Source of the DNA: Enoplolaimus lenunculus
Taxonomy: Eukaryota > Nematoda > Enoplea > Enoplida > Thoracostomopsidae
Direction of reading: 5' to 3'
DNA: 64,000 bases
Assembly (NCBI GenBank): GCA_030248215.1
Contig: JASANG010001042.1
Coordinates: 1-64,000, forward strand
The notes under the pieces are model-generated. The model worked only from the letters and a program-made list of their open reading frames with translations. It was not told the origin of the DNA and ran no database searches. A program made the translations under genes and the position numbers. The first letter of the stretch is position 1. Each line of letters opens with the position of its first letter. This document shows positions 12,857 through 26,000 of the stretch, in pieces.

Positions 12857-13883
12857 TGAAAGGTTTACTCAAAACGAAAATGCATTAATTTTCCAATAGA
12901 GCTTACCATTATAATTTTTTGTGCAGCAGTTTACAGATAAACAAGGCATAAATTTGAAAACTTTAATGAGATGCGTATTTCCTAGAAATTTTCAAGTGCT
13001 CCGTGTTGTTCAAAGTTTAATTTTACCGAGAGCCAAACAATTCTACAAACCCATTTATATAGAATATATTGCTCTGCAGGAAGTTTTTCATTCTTTACTG
13101 CGAACAGCGAAGTTTATTTGAAATTTAAAATCAAAATCTAGCCGATTTATTTCACTATTCCAGTATAAATGAAAAGTTGTTTACTTGAGGTGTGACACAT
13201 AGTTCAATTTAAAGTCAATTGTGACAAGCGAAAATTTAAACGATGCGGAATACGGTTAAACTTTGAAGTTTGACAGCATTTTATTCAAATTTCAGATTAC
13301 CATGGTGTAAACGGATAGTAAAAATAACGGAAGCGATAGTGATCAAGATAACAGAAAACGGATATTGAGGTATAAAAAAGTTTCAAAGATGTTTATTTCA
13401 CCGGGCTTTCTAGGTATATAAAGAAAAAAGGGGATGCATCGAAATTTTTAGCATCGCAATTTTTATGATTTTGAATAAATTGCATAATTTTTATTTTATT
13501 TCGATCAGTTGCATTATATCTGTAATGAAAAACTACCATATAAACATGTGATTTAGAATTAATTTTGAACGTTAAAAATGACAGAACTTCCGTTATTTCT
13601 ATAACGCAAACGGACACTGAATCTTACCCCAAAACGGATATCCGGTAACACCAGAGATTACCAATTACTGTTTCAGGGAGCCGTGAGGCTACACTAGAAA
13701 GAATTCATAGAATCCAGTTTTATATACTCGGCCATTATACATTGTAAACAGTCTATTTTATATGATTTTAAACATAAAATACATGCGAACTTATGACTGA
13801 AGTAAAATTTAATTAATTTGAAATCGAACAAATGTAATCGTCCTTATATGCCTACGTGAATATCACAATGTGACCGAGATACT

Positions 13884-15659
13884 ATGTTCAGTTCAATTAA
13901 CCGAAGCATTCGCTCAATAATTATGGTAGTTTTCGTTGTGCTCAACGTCGATTCAACTGTAGCGTTGGTTTGTCATTGCCGTGGTAGTTTGTTTCCAACA
14001 CATCCATACAGAGGTATTATTCTGTCCAAATGTAGGCGTGTCAAAACGTTTACTCTTTACGTATTATGTGTACCCGGAAATTCAGCTCCAGTGTAAAGAC
14101 TGGTATTTTTTGCAACCCGTTTTTGGTATGAATTCCCGTTATATTTTTTTCGCTAAATTTTCTTGTATATTTGGTATCTTTTTATAGTAGAATATCCAGC
14201 ACTCGTATAGGGTCAAAAATTAATTAAAATCAAGAAAAAGGTTTTTGCCAAAGTTTTGGTATTTTCGTGTTCACCTCTGTGCAGCGGATCAGAAAACATC
14301 AATTTCAAAATTTGACCGAAAATTTTTTCCGGTTTTTATTTTATAGGCTCCCCTTATTAAATCGAAAAAATTTTCAAAACATAGACAAATAACATACAGC
14401 TTGACGAGACAACACCACAATGGTGCATTTTTTCACGATCAACTCACAATACAAAAATACCGCCACAGCACCATGTAAATTTCAGGGATGTTTCTTTATC
14501 TATATACCTAACAATATTTTAACCCCCCCTCCCCAATAGAAACCCACACTGTACACCTGATAATTGCTGCTAAGAGCAAATTAGTCTCTTAACGCGCGAA
14601 AAACTTGAAAAATTGGGGGAAAAGTGAAAAAATGTTTAAGAAAATATTATTTTTTGATCCGCCACATTCTCCTGAGCACGGTTTAAAATGCATATTTCGA
14701 GTTTTATAAATTTTTTAGACCCTACAACGTAGGAGCAAAAAATTCGGTACACTTTCCGGCTCATGTAAAGTGAAAGCTTAAGCTTTAGACTAATTTTTTT
14801 TGTCTAGATTAGACTCGCACACATACTGTTCCTTGTCAGTTTTCATGATCTCTTTAAAACAAAGTATAGTAAATTTCAGGGGTACGATATTGGCCTCCGA
14901 TGTGCAATGAGCGCGACAAATGCTACACGGGTGCAAATGGTGCATGCCTATCAATTATACTTTGCCCAGGGTATGTCTAAATATTGTAATCGTTAATATA
15001 ACAAACAACCATCCCAATGTAGAACCAATATTTCTAACAGGGGATCGAGCAGAGAAGCGACCTTCGGTTTCGGCAGAATTGCTAGCGCTTTCTGGCAGCA
15101 TCGGTCGGTAGTGATATTTGTTACACTCTTATAAAAACTGCATCATGCGGTGCGTTTGGCTATACGTGTTGGCGTAAGTTCGGGAACAAACTGTTGAAAT
15201 TTCTTAAAAATCCTAAAACCAAAATTTTGACGATTTTATACCATTGGTTTAAATTTAAGGTACGACATGGTTCGCGGATGCGCTCACACAAGTCGTCCAC
15301 AATTAACCCAACTCCCAGGATTGAGCTACTACGTCGAAATGGGCGCGAAATTCGCGTACTGTACCAGTGACAACTGTAACTCAGATCACGTTTCGCTAGT
15401 CCAACAAGTTTGCCCAGAATCCCGTATCTATAACCGAAACTTCACCTTAGAGCATGACAAAAACGCTTCACCCCTATCACATCAACCCTCAGACTATACC
15501 CGTTATTACTATGGGTATAACAAGGTGAACACACCACGCGATTATAATTCTGTGATATCTCAAACAGCTGCAAGTAGTGCAATTTCAACGAATCTCAGGT
15601 TATCATTCGGTCACTTGTTAACGTCCACGCTGTTATGCAAGTTACTCATACGAATCTAG
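13884..15659 (+). CDS. Ly6/uPAR three-finger domain protein, probably GPI-anchored (3 exons)
   Basis: Exons 13884-13983, 14880-14970 and 15260-15659 join in phase to 591 bases, giving 196 residues plus stop. The start is the ATG before a hydrophobic stretch (about residues 12-27), which reads as a signal peptide. Mature features follow Ly6/uPAR order: an early cysteine pair (LVCHC), spaced cysteines in MCNERDKCYTGANGAC and ILCPGG, a Gly-Cys, and the closing signature YCTSDNCN, in which C-x-x-D-x-C-N is the family hallmark. The C-terminus is hydrophobic (LLTSTLLCKLL), as in a GPI-anchor signal, after a Ser/Thr/Tyr-rich spacer. Family members are extracellular, disulfide-rich ligands, receptors or modulators; the partner here cannot be told. 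It has one Cys where many members have two before the DNC motif. Introns are GTAGTT..CAG and GTATGT..AAG. The architecture is convincing; orthology is not assignable. Confidence 0.8.
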
Positions 15660-15691
15660 CATCCAGCTTGAGTCATGTGTTGAACGATGCA

Positions 15692-15697
15692 AATAAA
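15692..15697 (+). promoter_or_regulatory. polyadenylation signal AATAAA of the Ly6-type gene
   Basis: A canonical AATAAA lies 33 bases after the stop codon of the Ly6-type gene, on the same strand. It is a short common motif, so position is the only support. Confidence 0.5.
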
Positions 15698-16405
15698 TGC
15701 GGTACGGAATTATGTGAAGCAAAGTTCAAATAATTGCTCCGTACAATTGGGCGGATTTGGACTATAGATTCCCCAGAATAAGAACTATATATTATGCAAA
15801 ACAATCCGTTATCAACTTACTGACATGACAATAATGCTATATCAGAATCTTTAGTTTGCGCCTGAGGTTCAAAAATTAAATTTTAACAATGATTTAGTAA
15901 ATAATGTCTGCAAAACAGTGTCCGAGACATGTACATGACGTGGACAACTAACACGTTTAGTATAGAACGTTCTGTGGGTTAAAGATGTGAAGAAATCGCT
16001 GTTTCATTGAAATTTGGTTATTGACGCACGTATAGTAGTTCGCTGAATAATTATACTTTAGCTTATTGTTGCCTATGAATGTTAAAACCAGCAAAGGAGT
16101 CCCGGTAGTCCATAACTATCGCTTACTACGATTTTTTATTAAGCCATGCCGTTCGTTACTGCTTAATTCGTTACGTTCTTTTCAATAAACCATAAGCCAA
16201 ATTACAATGTAAAAGTATTTCTACATTATGCAGTGTGTAACCGGTTCAATTACACCTAGCTCGGACATCTTCCGTCACATACTTTCAATTTCATCAGAGA
16301 TGCAATTTTATGCTAGGCACCAATTCATCGGCATTCTTATGTAGTTGCTCGCATTAACATTCCATAATCGACATCAAAGTCGACTGGTGGTGTACATATG
16401 CCAGC

Positions 16406-16735
16406 TACTGTAATTACCCGAATAAGAAAGGGTCACCATCTTGAGTCCCAATTAATAGAAGTGCATATACCTAACACGAGTCCCCAAACCCTAATTAGTC
16501 CATAAATGTGAATTACCCGTAATTGTAGTCATAAATCACTCCACGGCCAAATCACAATCCGCATAAATTATATGAAAACATAATCCAGAAAATAACGGAT
16601 ATGGCAACCAACAAAAACACTACGGGAGGACAGTCCTGCTTAAAAGAGAGAAAGATAAAAGATGTGTTAGGTCAAACTAACGACGGGCAATGGAGGGCGG
16701 GTTAAAAATATACAATCCGTAACGGTCAGCAAATT
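16406..16735 (+). mobile_element. mariner-like MITE, right end worn
   Basis: It begins TACTGTAATTACCCGAATAA as in the other two copies and shares the GAGTCC and AATTAGTCC words. On the right only the inner motif (atccgtaacggtc) remains, so the boundary is approximate. Confidence 0.5.
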
Positions 16736-16779
16736 CGGCAGAGCCAGGAGTGAAACGAAATTAGCTAGTTAAACGAATG

Positions 16780-16785
16780 TTTATT
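16780..16785 (-). promoter_or_regulatory. possible polyadenylation signal AATAAA of the misato gene
   Basis: TTTATT on the plus strand reads AATAAA on the misato strand about 225 bases after its stop. If used, the misato 3' UTR includes the CCGGAGCC-rich transposon remnant at 16915-16985. Other signals could be used. Confidence 0.25.
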
Positions 16786-17008
16786 TTTTCAGTTTTAGCA
16801 AAACCTATAAATTGCAGTCAAAGATTTTGGTAATAAAAGCTTATTTTAAAAAAATCCAGACAGTTAATATCTTCCAAAATTATGTCAAAAGTTCAAGACA
16901 AACTCACCGAACGATAATGAGATTGCCGGAATCTTCGGCAAAAATTCTGCCGGAGCCAGAGGTCCATTTCGGTTGTGCCCAGCAAAATACAAAACTTTAG
17001 TACTTCAG

Positions 17009-20000
17009 TTAATTCTTGTGATTTTCAACAAGGTTATATAATGTTTCCTGTATATCGTCAAATTCATCCTTTTCGCAACAATTCTGGTTTCTTTTGATAC
17101 ATTTTGCTTGTTCCAAAACATTTTCGATGTAACAGGCTGAATTATCAGACGATTCTATTACACTAAACGACGGCACACTTGAAACAGCTGAAATATAAAT
17201 AAGGTATTCAGTGTGCAAGCGCAGGTGAAAAATACCGGCGCTGGAAGCGAGGCGAATTACATAGTTCCAATTACATTTTGTCTAATTTGCTAATTCTAAC
17301 AAATATTTGTAAGGTAATGTTAATTGTTTTGGGTTTACGCCTATTTTTTACGAAATCTTTGAATTTTTTAAATTTACCAAACGTTAAAACAAAACGCACC
17401 AAAGAAATAAAGTTTGTAAAACTAAGGAAAAGCAGATAGTTTACTAGAGCGAGAGGTTGAATTTGCACCGGAACTATTGGCCATAAAAGCAATACAAAAG
17501 CCGTGCCAAAAATAAACTTTTGGCGTTTTGAAAAAACCGTTTTGGGCGTTTTGAAAAAACGTTATATTGATGCTAAAGTATTTGACAGAACAGCCTTTAA
17601 CAATATTAGTGATTTTATATGTAGAGTTTTTCCACTTACAAAAACGTGTTTTAAAAATGCTGTGAAAAATCCAATACTTAAAAACAGAAAGAAATGCACA
17701 TCGAATGTACCCTGTTTCACTATTCGCGTTTAAAACACAAAAATAAACTTTAGCGAAGAAAACATTCTTTGGGTATGCAGTTCTTATTGACCTCGCTAAA
17801 TAATAAACATAGCTCCATTTCTGGTCAATTTTGCACAACTAAACCTCTATTCACACATGCAAGTTTTTGCTGCAAGAACTTGCAACTGCGAATTGCACTC
17901 AGAACTTGCATTTTTTCATCACACAATGAGAAAGCGGATGCAATAAATTCATTGAACTTGCGTGGTTATTCACACATGTGAACTAAATTCAGAGCTTTGA
18001 TTTTTAATGAATGAGTTGCAGCTGCAAAGTTTTTCGAACGGAATTTCGGACAAAACTTGCAAGTGCAAGTTGCAGCTGCATGTTCTCGCAGCAAAAACTT
18101 GCACGTGTGAACAGAGCTTAAGCGAACTAACCTCGCATAGCTTCAGTCTCCATGGCATCTAAGTTAACAAATCCATGTTGTGTGACTACATTCGAAAATT
18201 GTACCGGAAATGGTGCAGCAGTAGGAATTGGCTGTTGCGCACACACAATACTGACAAAAAATATACTTGTAATATGTAACAATAAAAAGAAACACTAATA
18301 TTATTGTTTTTATCTCGAAATAATGAACATAAAGTACTCGTTACGCCCAATGTTCGATGCAGTCGCAAACCTAATTATAACGAAATGCGTTATATAATAA
18401 TTTAAAAAATGTTTTGAACGCAGACCGTGATAAAATAAGTCTAAAATCAACCTAAAATTATTATGAATTATGCCAAACGAAAAACGGCCGGATCGCTAGT
18501 TACACACCTCGAATAACCAAATTTATCTCCATACATTGACCACAACGCTTCTGCCGGACTTTCGCCATAATAAGAGCGTTTCGATTCTCTATAAATATCA
18601 TAGTAGCTTAATGCTGAAAGTATGAGAAAGTTTTCCAAAGATAAACTTCAAATTTAATGCGACGTATGAGTAAAAAAGTCTATTTAAAAAAATTTACGTT
18701 AAAAAAGAAACGTACACACAGTGGCTCGACTCATACTTATTACTCTTTCCACCTCAATAAAAAAGTTAATTCCACATTATGGTCTTCCGTAAGCAAAAAT
18801 AATTTGTTTGGACACACCATTTTCGCGAAAGTAACATCTTCGGTAGGTTCAAGGGAATCCAACCATTTAACTAAGACCGTAAGACTTTGTATTTGACTGC
18901 GACAGACACCCGAAACTAATATGTGAACCTAATGCAGTTTAAAATGTAAGGCAAACTTAGACCTCAAAATTTATCTGAATGTTTTCTCTGTTTTCATTCT
19001 GTTTTTACAAATGAAACCAATAGTTACCTCACCACCTTACAATTTTTTTGTAACCTTGACCACCTTGCAATTTTTTGGGCTTTTGCTAACTTCATTTCTT
19101 CTAACTGCTCCTGGAAAATTTTAAATAAATCCCACTTACAAACATTTCGAAGCCGGAAAATGTTTGGAGCCTCGCAAAGTCAAACATGAAACTATAGCGG
19201 ATTGTTTATAATCAGGAATGTCATCAGAGAACGCACAATTCGGCGTGAGCGGAACAGCTTTCAGCCATTTATTGTGAGACGTGAGACGAGACGTTAGATC
19301 AAATAGGCCCTCGCCAGCGCGAATCCCAAGCGGAAGGCATAAACCAGCAGTAAATATCTAAAATGTGTGACATGTACAAAGGAAAGAACAGTAACATCTG
19401 CTGTGAAAAAAGTTGCCTTAAATCAAAATAACCAACAAAAATTTACTATTAACCGGTCTTTCGAAGATTGCAAGCGTCTAGATCAGGTGTGTTTTTCGAT
19501 ATGATCGTACTTCAATTTGTACAAATACGAACGTTATTTTTCGAAGTCAGGTTGCCTCCGTTGCCTACTAGATTTTCCGAATGAGTGTAGCATTTTATAC
19601 GCTACAATCAATACACGACTTCAAACATTATATAACAGAACAGCCAAAACATTTCGTTCCTTCCGAATCTGCAGCGGTGAACCTCGTCTTCGAGTCGATG
19701 CTGAGTTTGTGTTCTCCAACAGCCTCAACAGCACGGAAAGGTGTGATGTCTAGTTCCAGAGTTAAAACAGTTCCGGGCTGAGTTTGTACAAGTATATATT
19801 AGTCTTATTCCAGGCGCAGTTATACAAATTGAATACATTTTTTAGAAAAACTTCGCTAAGTTTTCAGTAATATGTTTTAAGTTTAAGTGCGATTTCAAAA
19901 AACACTGCTCACACTAGTTTCTCTGCACATAGCAGTATACTTACTTTCCGTATTGACAAACTCAGTTTAGCAACAACTTCTGATAATCTATCCGGCATAT

Positions 20001-23000
20001 CATATTGCCTCCACGGCGTAGTTGCAGTTTCAAGATAAGCTGCAATTAGAGCGCTCGTGCAGCTGTATTCGTCTGCCTAAAAATAAATGCAACTTGTTGG
20101 AAGACCTATTACTAACTGGCCGATAGGCCCAAACAACAGTTGATAATTTTGCGCATAAACTGTGCGTATAAAGTGCATTTATTTGAAAAAGATATTTAAT
20201 ATATGAAATAGCTCGGTTGAGTGTTTTATTTTGCAACATGGACGCATTAAACCTAATATATGCACCCACATATGCCGCAATTCCAAAAACACTATCCTTT
20301 ACTTTATAATTCAAATAATCAAATCGTCGGCAGGCACCAGTGAATTCATCCAGTTTATTCAGTAGCGACAATGGCAGAACGAAAGACAATAGCTGTGAAT
20401 GTTGTGCTAACGAACTCACCAAATTGAAACAAACATGAGTACGCTGTATAGCCTATAAAATTTCAGCAACAACACTCATAATCTAAACAACTAATATGCA
20501 TTGGAACTGCTTAAGTGGGTGTTACGTAACTGAGACAAAATCTGGGTTTTTTAAATCTTAATTGCTAAGTACTTTTACTTAAGTTCTACTTATGTCATAA
20601 CTTAAGCAGCCGAAACTTAAGAAAATACCTAACTTTTCGAATTAAAACATATAAACGCCAAATGTGAGCACCATTGTCGGTACAAGAAAGCAATAGTTTT
20701 GCCTTATATTAAGGAGGCGCCATGAGTCTGCTATTTCAATTACACAAACGTACAAACTAAGTCGTATTTAAGTAGGGCTTCAGAAATCCAGTCAATATGC
20801 AATAATTGTAGCCACAAACAGTGAGTTTAACACTAGGACAGTGCTTGCATTTTGCAAACGCAATCTCGAGAAGGAGGGTAACATTTTCAGAAGTGTTACA
20901 ATAGGAACCAAAAATTTGGAAGTTTGCGCAAATTTTTTGTTTTTAGCAAATATTTACTTGAGTTGTTGAACGTGGAAATTTTCCAAGCAGGGTGCAATTG
21001 GAATTCGGATTCCGATTAGTGTCCCGATTCAAATCCAGTTTCGGTCCAGATTGCAGGAATAATCGCAATCGTAATTTTTAATTGGCAATAATCAGCACCT
21101 TTCATGAGCATCGGCGCTTCGAAAAAAGCAAAAAATTGCCGATTCTTTGCCGATACTTTTTATAATCGATCTGTTCTTTAAGCATCCGGCATCAAAATTG
21201 GACTACACACATTTTTAAAATAAAAATCGCCACATTTTCAAAAACATCGGTATCGGTAAAAATGATGGTATCGGCACATCCATCGTAATTTTTCATTGTT
21301 TCTAACCGTTGTTATTAGCCCCTCAACTGGTGAAATGCCAGAGTCATGCCAATCATAAAACTATCATATCCAAAATAGCCCGCTAATGAACAAACAATAA
21401 CATTCGCCTTCAAACCCTAGCGGGCAATAGTTATTTTCTTAAAAATGTGAAAGAAAACCACCTGTTTCCGAGCCGATATGACGAAGAAAATAATATATAA
21501 TTCAGGATTTGATAAAATTTGCAATTTCAGTTAACTCATAACTACCGTATTACATTACTTGCATTGAGCTCAGGCAATCGAGGCTGCAACGGAAATCCCA
21601 TAATTGCCTTCGTACCATACTCATCACTAAGAAATTCCAAAATTCCCTGCGCTGTACCAGAAAAAGATGAATGAGCGTCGTACAATAAATGAAATCCCTA
21701 AACGTATTATAAGCATAAGTTAACAAATGTTGTACAAATCAATTATCTGGAAGATATATCACAGAGATTTTTGCTTTTTGTTAAGAAATAGAACAACGAT
21801 GCAAGGAAAGCAAACTTTTAAAATTGTCACTAGTTTTACATAAGTTGTCACAATTATGGTTGAATTTACTGTTACAGATAACTCCAATTGGTCATAAAGT
21901 TTTACAACACCCGAAAATCTCAAATTTGTTTAAATAGCAAAGTTTAAACGTAACAAAACATCTAACTCACTTGCAAACTATCACAAGTTTCCGCAAAATA
22001 GTGAACTCTATCCTCAAATTCTTCAAAAATTTCGCTACTTCGGCTCATCCGAACAAAGCCTGATTGAAACGACAACGCACGATCACTTGAATCTTGTAGT
22101 ACCATAAGGGACTTAGGATGAAATGGCACTCGTAAATGTTCTGTCCATGAGTCAACTTCCATGTGCGAGGTTTCTGATTCAAACTTCTTAGCTGCAATGA
22201 AAACTTAAAGGTTTGTCTACGTAAGGGAAATATATAAGCCACCGCGACGCCATTCTTCGATCGATTTTGCATAACTAAATGAATATATCTAACCCAAATT
22301 ACTGCTTATGGCGTAAAACCTAAGAGGGATTGCAGAAATTAGTAAAATGTATTAGATACCAACCTGGAGGTCCACCATTATAAATTTCGTCAAAAATACT
22401 AGCATCATTCGACCGAAAATTTGGACTTGTGTTCGAAACCTAAGAACAAAAATCATAACAAAATATTAAATGTACACTAAAAACCATAATTGAAAAACAA
22501 AAAAAGCTCATCGAGGTTCGTAATATCTGACATCCATTGATAAGCGGTCGCGGTCAAAAACCGAGACTAGACTTGTGGTTTCGGTCGCGGTGAATTTGGA
22601 GCGTTACGAAGAAATGTATTTTTGGCACAAGAAGAACAATTACAGAACTCCAACGCACGCAGAACAGCGATAAAAATTATACCTTGATGGGTCGTCCTTA
22701 CAACACCTGGCTAGTGAAAAGAACTTATTTTCAAAAGGCGAGTACAAACAAATCTTTGCACAGCATTATTCTTAAGCTTTATCGAAAGAAACATATATTC
22801 TATTTTCTGAATTAATTGCTGAAACCAGAGATATAATGAGTTTTAAAAAAGTATATGGCAATGTAACAACAATGATAGCGAAAAATTCATACGTATTATC
22901 TAAAAATCGACAAATGCAACAGACATGCGTTTACTGTGACGTTGAGCAGAATAACAGAAATTTTTCCTTTGGCCACGGTTTGAAACCTAGCCATACTCAT

Positions 23001-26000
23001 AAAAACGAGATCGAGATAAGCCAAATGCCGAGACTTAACGAGACCGCACATCCCTACTAACATCAACAAAAGAAACGTAAATAACATCTATTGATGCATT
23101 TACATTCATACCTATATACCAGGGTTCCAACACAAAATAAATTTTGCCGGAACAAGTACCGGAACACGAATTGGATTTCTTTGCAGGAATCAGAACAGGA
23201 ACACGAACCGGAATTGGAAATAATTTTCATCACCAAATTACTGTTGAATTTTTTTATACTTGCCAAAAATGGCTTCAGAGAATTTTCAGTTATTTCACCA
23301 TCAACTTTTGCGAAAACACATCGGGAACAATTCAACCGCTTTTGGAGGTTTATAAACAATTTATTCAGATTCCTCGCACCCAAAAACCCGTCAGTCACCC
23401 TAATAATTATAAAAATAATTTAAAAAGTCTTAATTTTGTCTTGACAATTAAACTAATATGCAAATTAGCTATTGTCTACCTATCCGATTATCGGTTTTGA
23501 AGGTTTTTACACAATTTATTTAGTTCCACGCACCCAAAAACCCATTATTGTTGAAATTAGATTGCTTGTAACCCTAATAATTAGTGAAATACTGTAAAAA
23601 CGCCTAATTTAGGCTTATCAATTATTATCTATTAGCTAACTACTCACGTATCGGTTTTGGAGGTTTGTAAGCAGCCTATTCAGATTCCTCGCACCAAAAA
23701 ACCCTTTGGTGCTGAAATTAGGCTGCTTGTAACTGTAATAATTAGTGAAATAATGTAGAAAGTCCTAATTTAGGCTTAATTAATTATGCAAATTAGCCTG
23801 TAGCTAATCAACAGCTTGAAATTCTAAAACCCCAATGCGAGGTTAACATCCTAGGATAATTGGCTTTAAAACAAACAAAGTTTAGCAAAATCGGTTTAGC
23901 CGTTCATGAGATTCTTTTCGGACGGACAGATACACCAGAGTACAAAACATAAAACGCTTTTCGCTTCGCTCAAACAAATGTGTTCCATAATGAATTCAAC
24001 TAACAATTCCTACTTGGCTAGACATACGAGATTGAACGCAATCGTTAAATTGATCCAATTTCGTTTGAACATTGCACACTTCAGTTTTGCCACTCCTAAA
24101 CATGTAAAAATCATAAACTAAATATACTTGGCAGCCAGCCACTGCTAAACCAAACTGTTATAACCGACCGTTTTGTGCAAAAGCACAAATAGTAAAACTT
24201 AAAAGATCGCTAGTTATAAAAAAGTCAGATTATGAGTCCGAAAGTGGCTTCTGATTATAAAAATATCAACGTAAAATCAATGTGCAACTCACTAACCAAG
24301 TGGTCATATCATGCGACAAGTCTTGAGAAACGTTAGTAACATTTTCGTATTGTACACCACCTAGTGAAGTAGTTTTAATATTTTCACTTAAATCTAACGC
24401 AATCAATCGTGGAGTAAATGTAGTTTTACCCTGAAAAAGATGGACATATATGTTGCATAGACATGGAAAGTACGCGCGTAACAGAATCGGATGTCAAAAA
24501 TGACTCCGAGATGTTTTAGACCAACTACCCTATATTTATATTAAAGGCAGTAGAGTTCCCCAGGGGCTGGCACTTCTATCAGAGTCGGGGCTGAGAGATT
24601 GACCCCGACACCCGAACCAGAGCGGTGATTGGTACTAAACGGGGCCAATAAATATTCTGTTAAAATGTACTTTTTGATAAAATAGCAGTTTATTGTTAAA
24701 CAAACATGTTTCTGCTAAAAAATGAAAGGTTGAGTCGAACAAACGTTTGCTATTTGATGTACTGTAACATAAAAATAAATACAAATACATATTTTATAAA
24801 GTCTTTGCGTGATTGACACACCAGATTCAAGATTGTTCTTCAGCTCTTCAAGACGCAGTCAAGTAAAGATTCCATTCAAACTTTTTGGCCCGGCCCTGGT
24901 GCTGCCAGAGCAGAGGAGCTGAAGCCAGCCCCCAGACATCGCTGAAAACAACTGACTACAAAATTCCTGGCAGTTTGCTAGCCCAACCTCAAGTAAAAGA
25001 ACTTTTTCGGAAAACCCCCGAACCCATGGAGGAAGTTCATGATGGGTAGGCTTGTTAGAAATTTCCAATATAGAAATCAAGGCTAAAAATTTGGTGTTTT
25101 TGCAAATGTTTTTTATTTTAAACAAATTTTTTGCTTAAATTTACGTAGTTTGAAACAGGGGATGATTTTCAAGTGGGGGATTTGGCCGAACTATTTTTTG
25201 CATCGTATGTATATATACGTATATACGCAATGTCATCATTAGATAGAAACGGCAGGCAGCAGAGAAATTTTTTATAACAAAGCACCTGAGAAAACTTTTC
25301 TACCAGTACGCTACGCAGCTCGCCTCTACAGCTATGCCTACAATTATGCTGATAGCAATCATGTGCTGAATAAATAAAACAACTTTGCAACATAAAACCA
25401 ACGTACAACGAGATTTCTGCCTTCTCGAAACAACAAATCGTGTGACACACGCGATTCGTCAGCCTCTGCTTCTGCTCGATTGAATATGAAACAATTTTGC
25501 TGCAATAAACAATAAAACACTATCAATACAAAAATATTTGGCCGTCAAGGGACAACCGGAATTCCGATTCTGATTAGAATTCCGATTCAAACGGAGTTCC
25601 TATTCCGATTACACAATCAATCCCAATCGGAATTTGGAAACTGTAATTTTAATCCTACTTGTTGTAATACGTTGCATAAAAAATTCTGTATGCTTTATCT
25701 ATTAACTAGACATCGATGAAAAAACTTATCAATAATTGATTGTACTTTAGCTTTACAGAACCAAAAAATGATTGCCAATTTGTTCATTCGACAATTTGAG
25801 AATTGATGGCTGCCAACAGACACCCTAAATCATTATTATACTTGTTAATACACCGTATAGTCTCAAAAATTTGCTGTTTCGATTCCGATATAATCCAGTT
25901 CCATTTGTATATACCCTGCCGGCTGTCTAATCTTTCATTAAAATTTTCAAAACCTAGTAGAAAATCAACCACAAAAACAGACGAAACTTACTTGAAAATT

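Larger units (their letters stand above)
1..13883. other. intergenic region without a recognised gene, rich in short transposon copies
   Basis: No frame here matches a family I know, and none has paired splice sites and conserved motifs like the genes to the right. What can be named are the MITE, foldback and simple-repeat entries listed separately. 2100-3790, 4230-5700, 6700-7160, 8440-9360, 11250-12110 and 12860-13880 show nothing beyond AT-rich DNA and short scraps of the CTTAGG and CCGG element families. The words 'gtagccaggatt' at 115-126 and 11475-11486 are shared by two otherwise unlike stretches and may mark another old repeat. Confidence 0.6.
15660..17008. other. intergenic spacer between the Ly6-type gene and the misato 3' end
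   Basis: It holds the polyadenylation signal of the Ly6-type gene, a mariner-like MITE copy from 16406, and a CCGG-rich element end at about 16915-16985. Nothing else is recognisable. Confidence 0.6.

Noticed and set aside
19637-19777. Open minus-strand frame with acceptor (PGTVLTLELDITPF..GTKCFGCS) between misato exons 8 and 9
   Set aside because: Exon 8 joins 19144-19357 directly (..SIRK then IFTAGLCLPLG) with correct phase and alignment, which leaves no room for it. Its only donor is weak (GTTATA).
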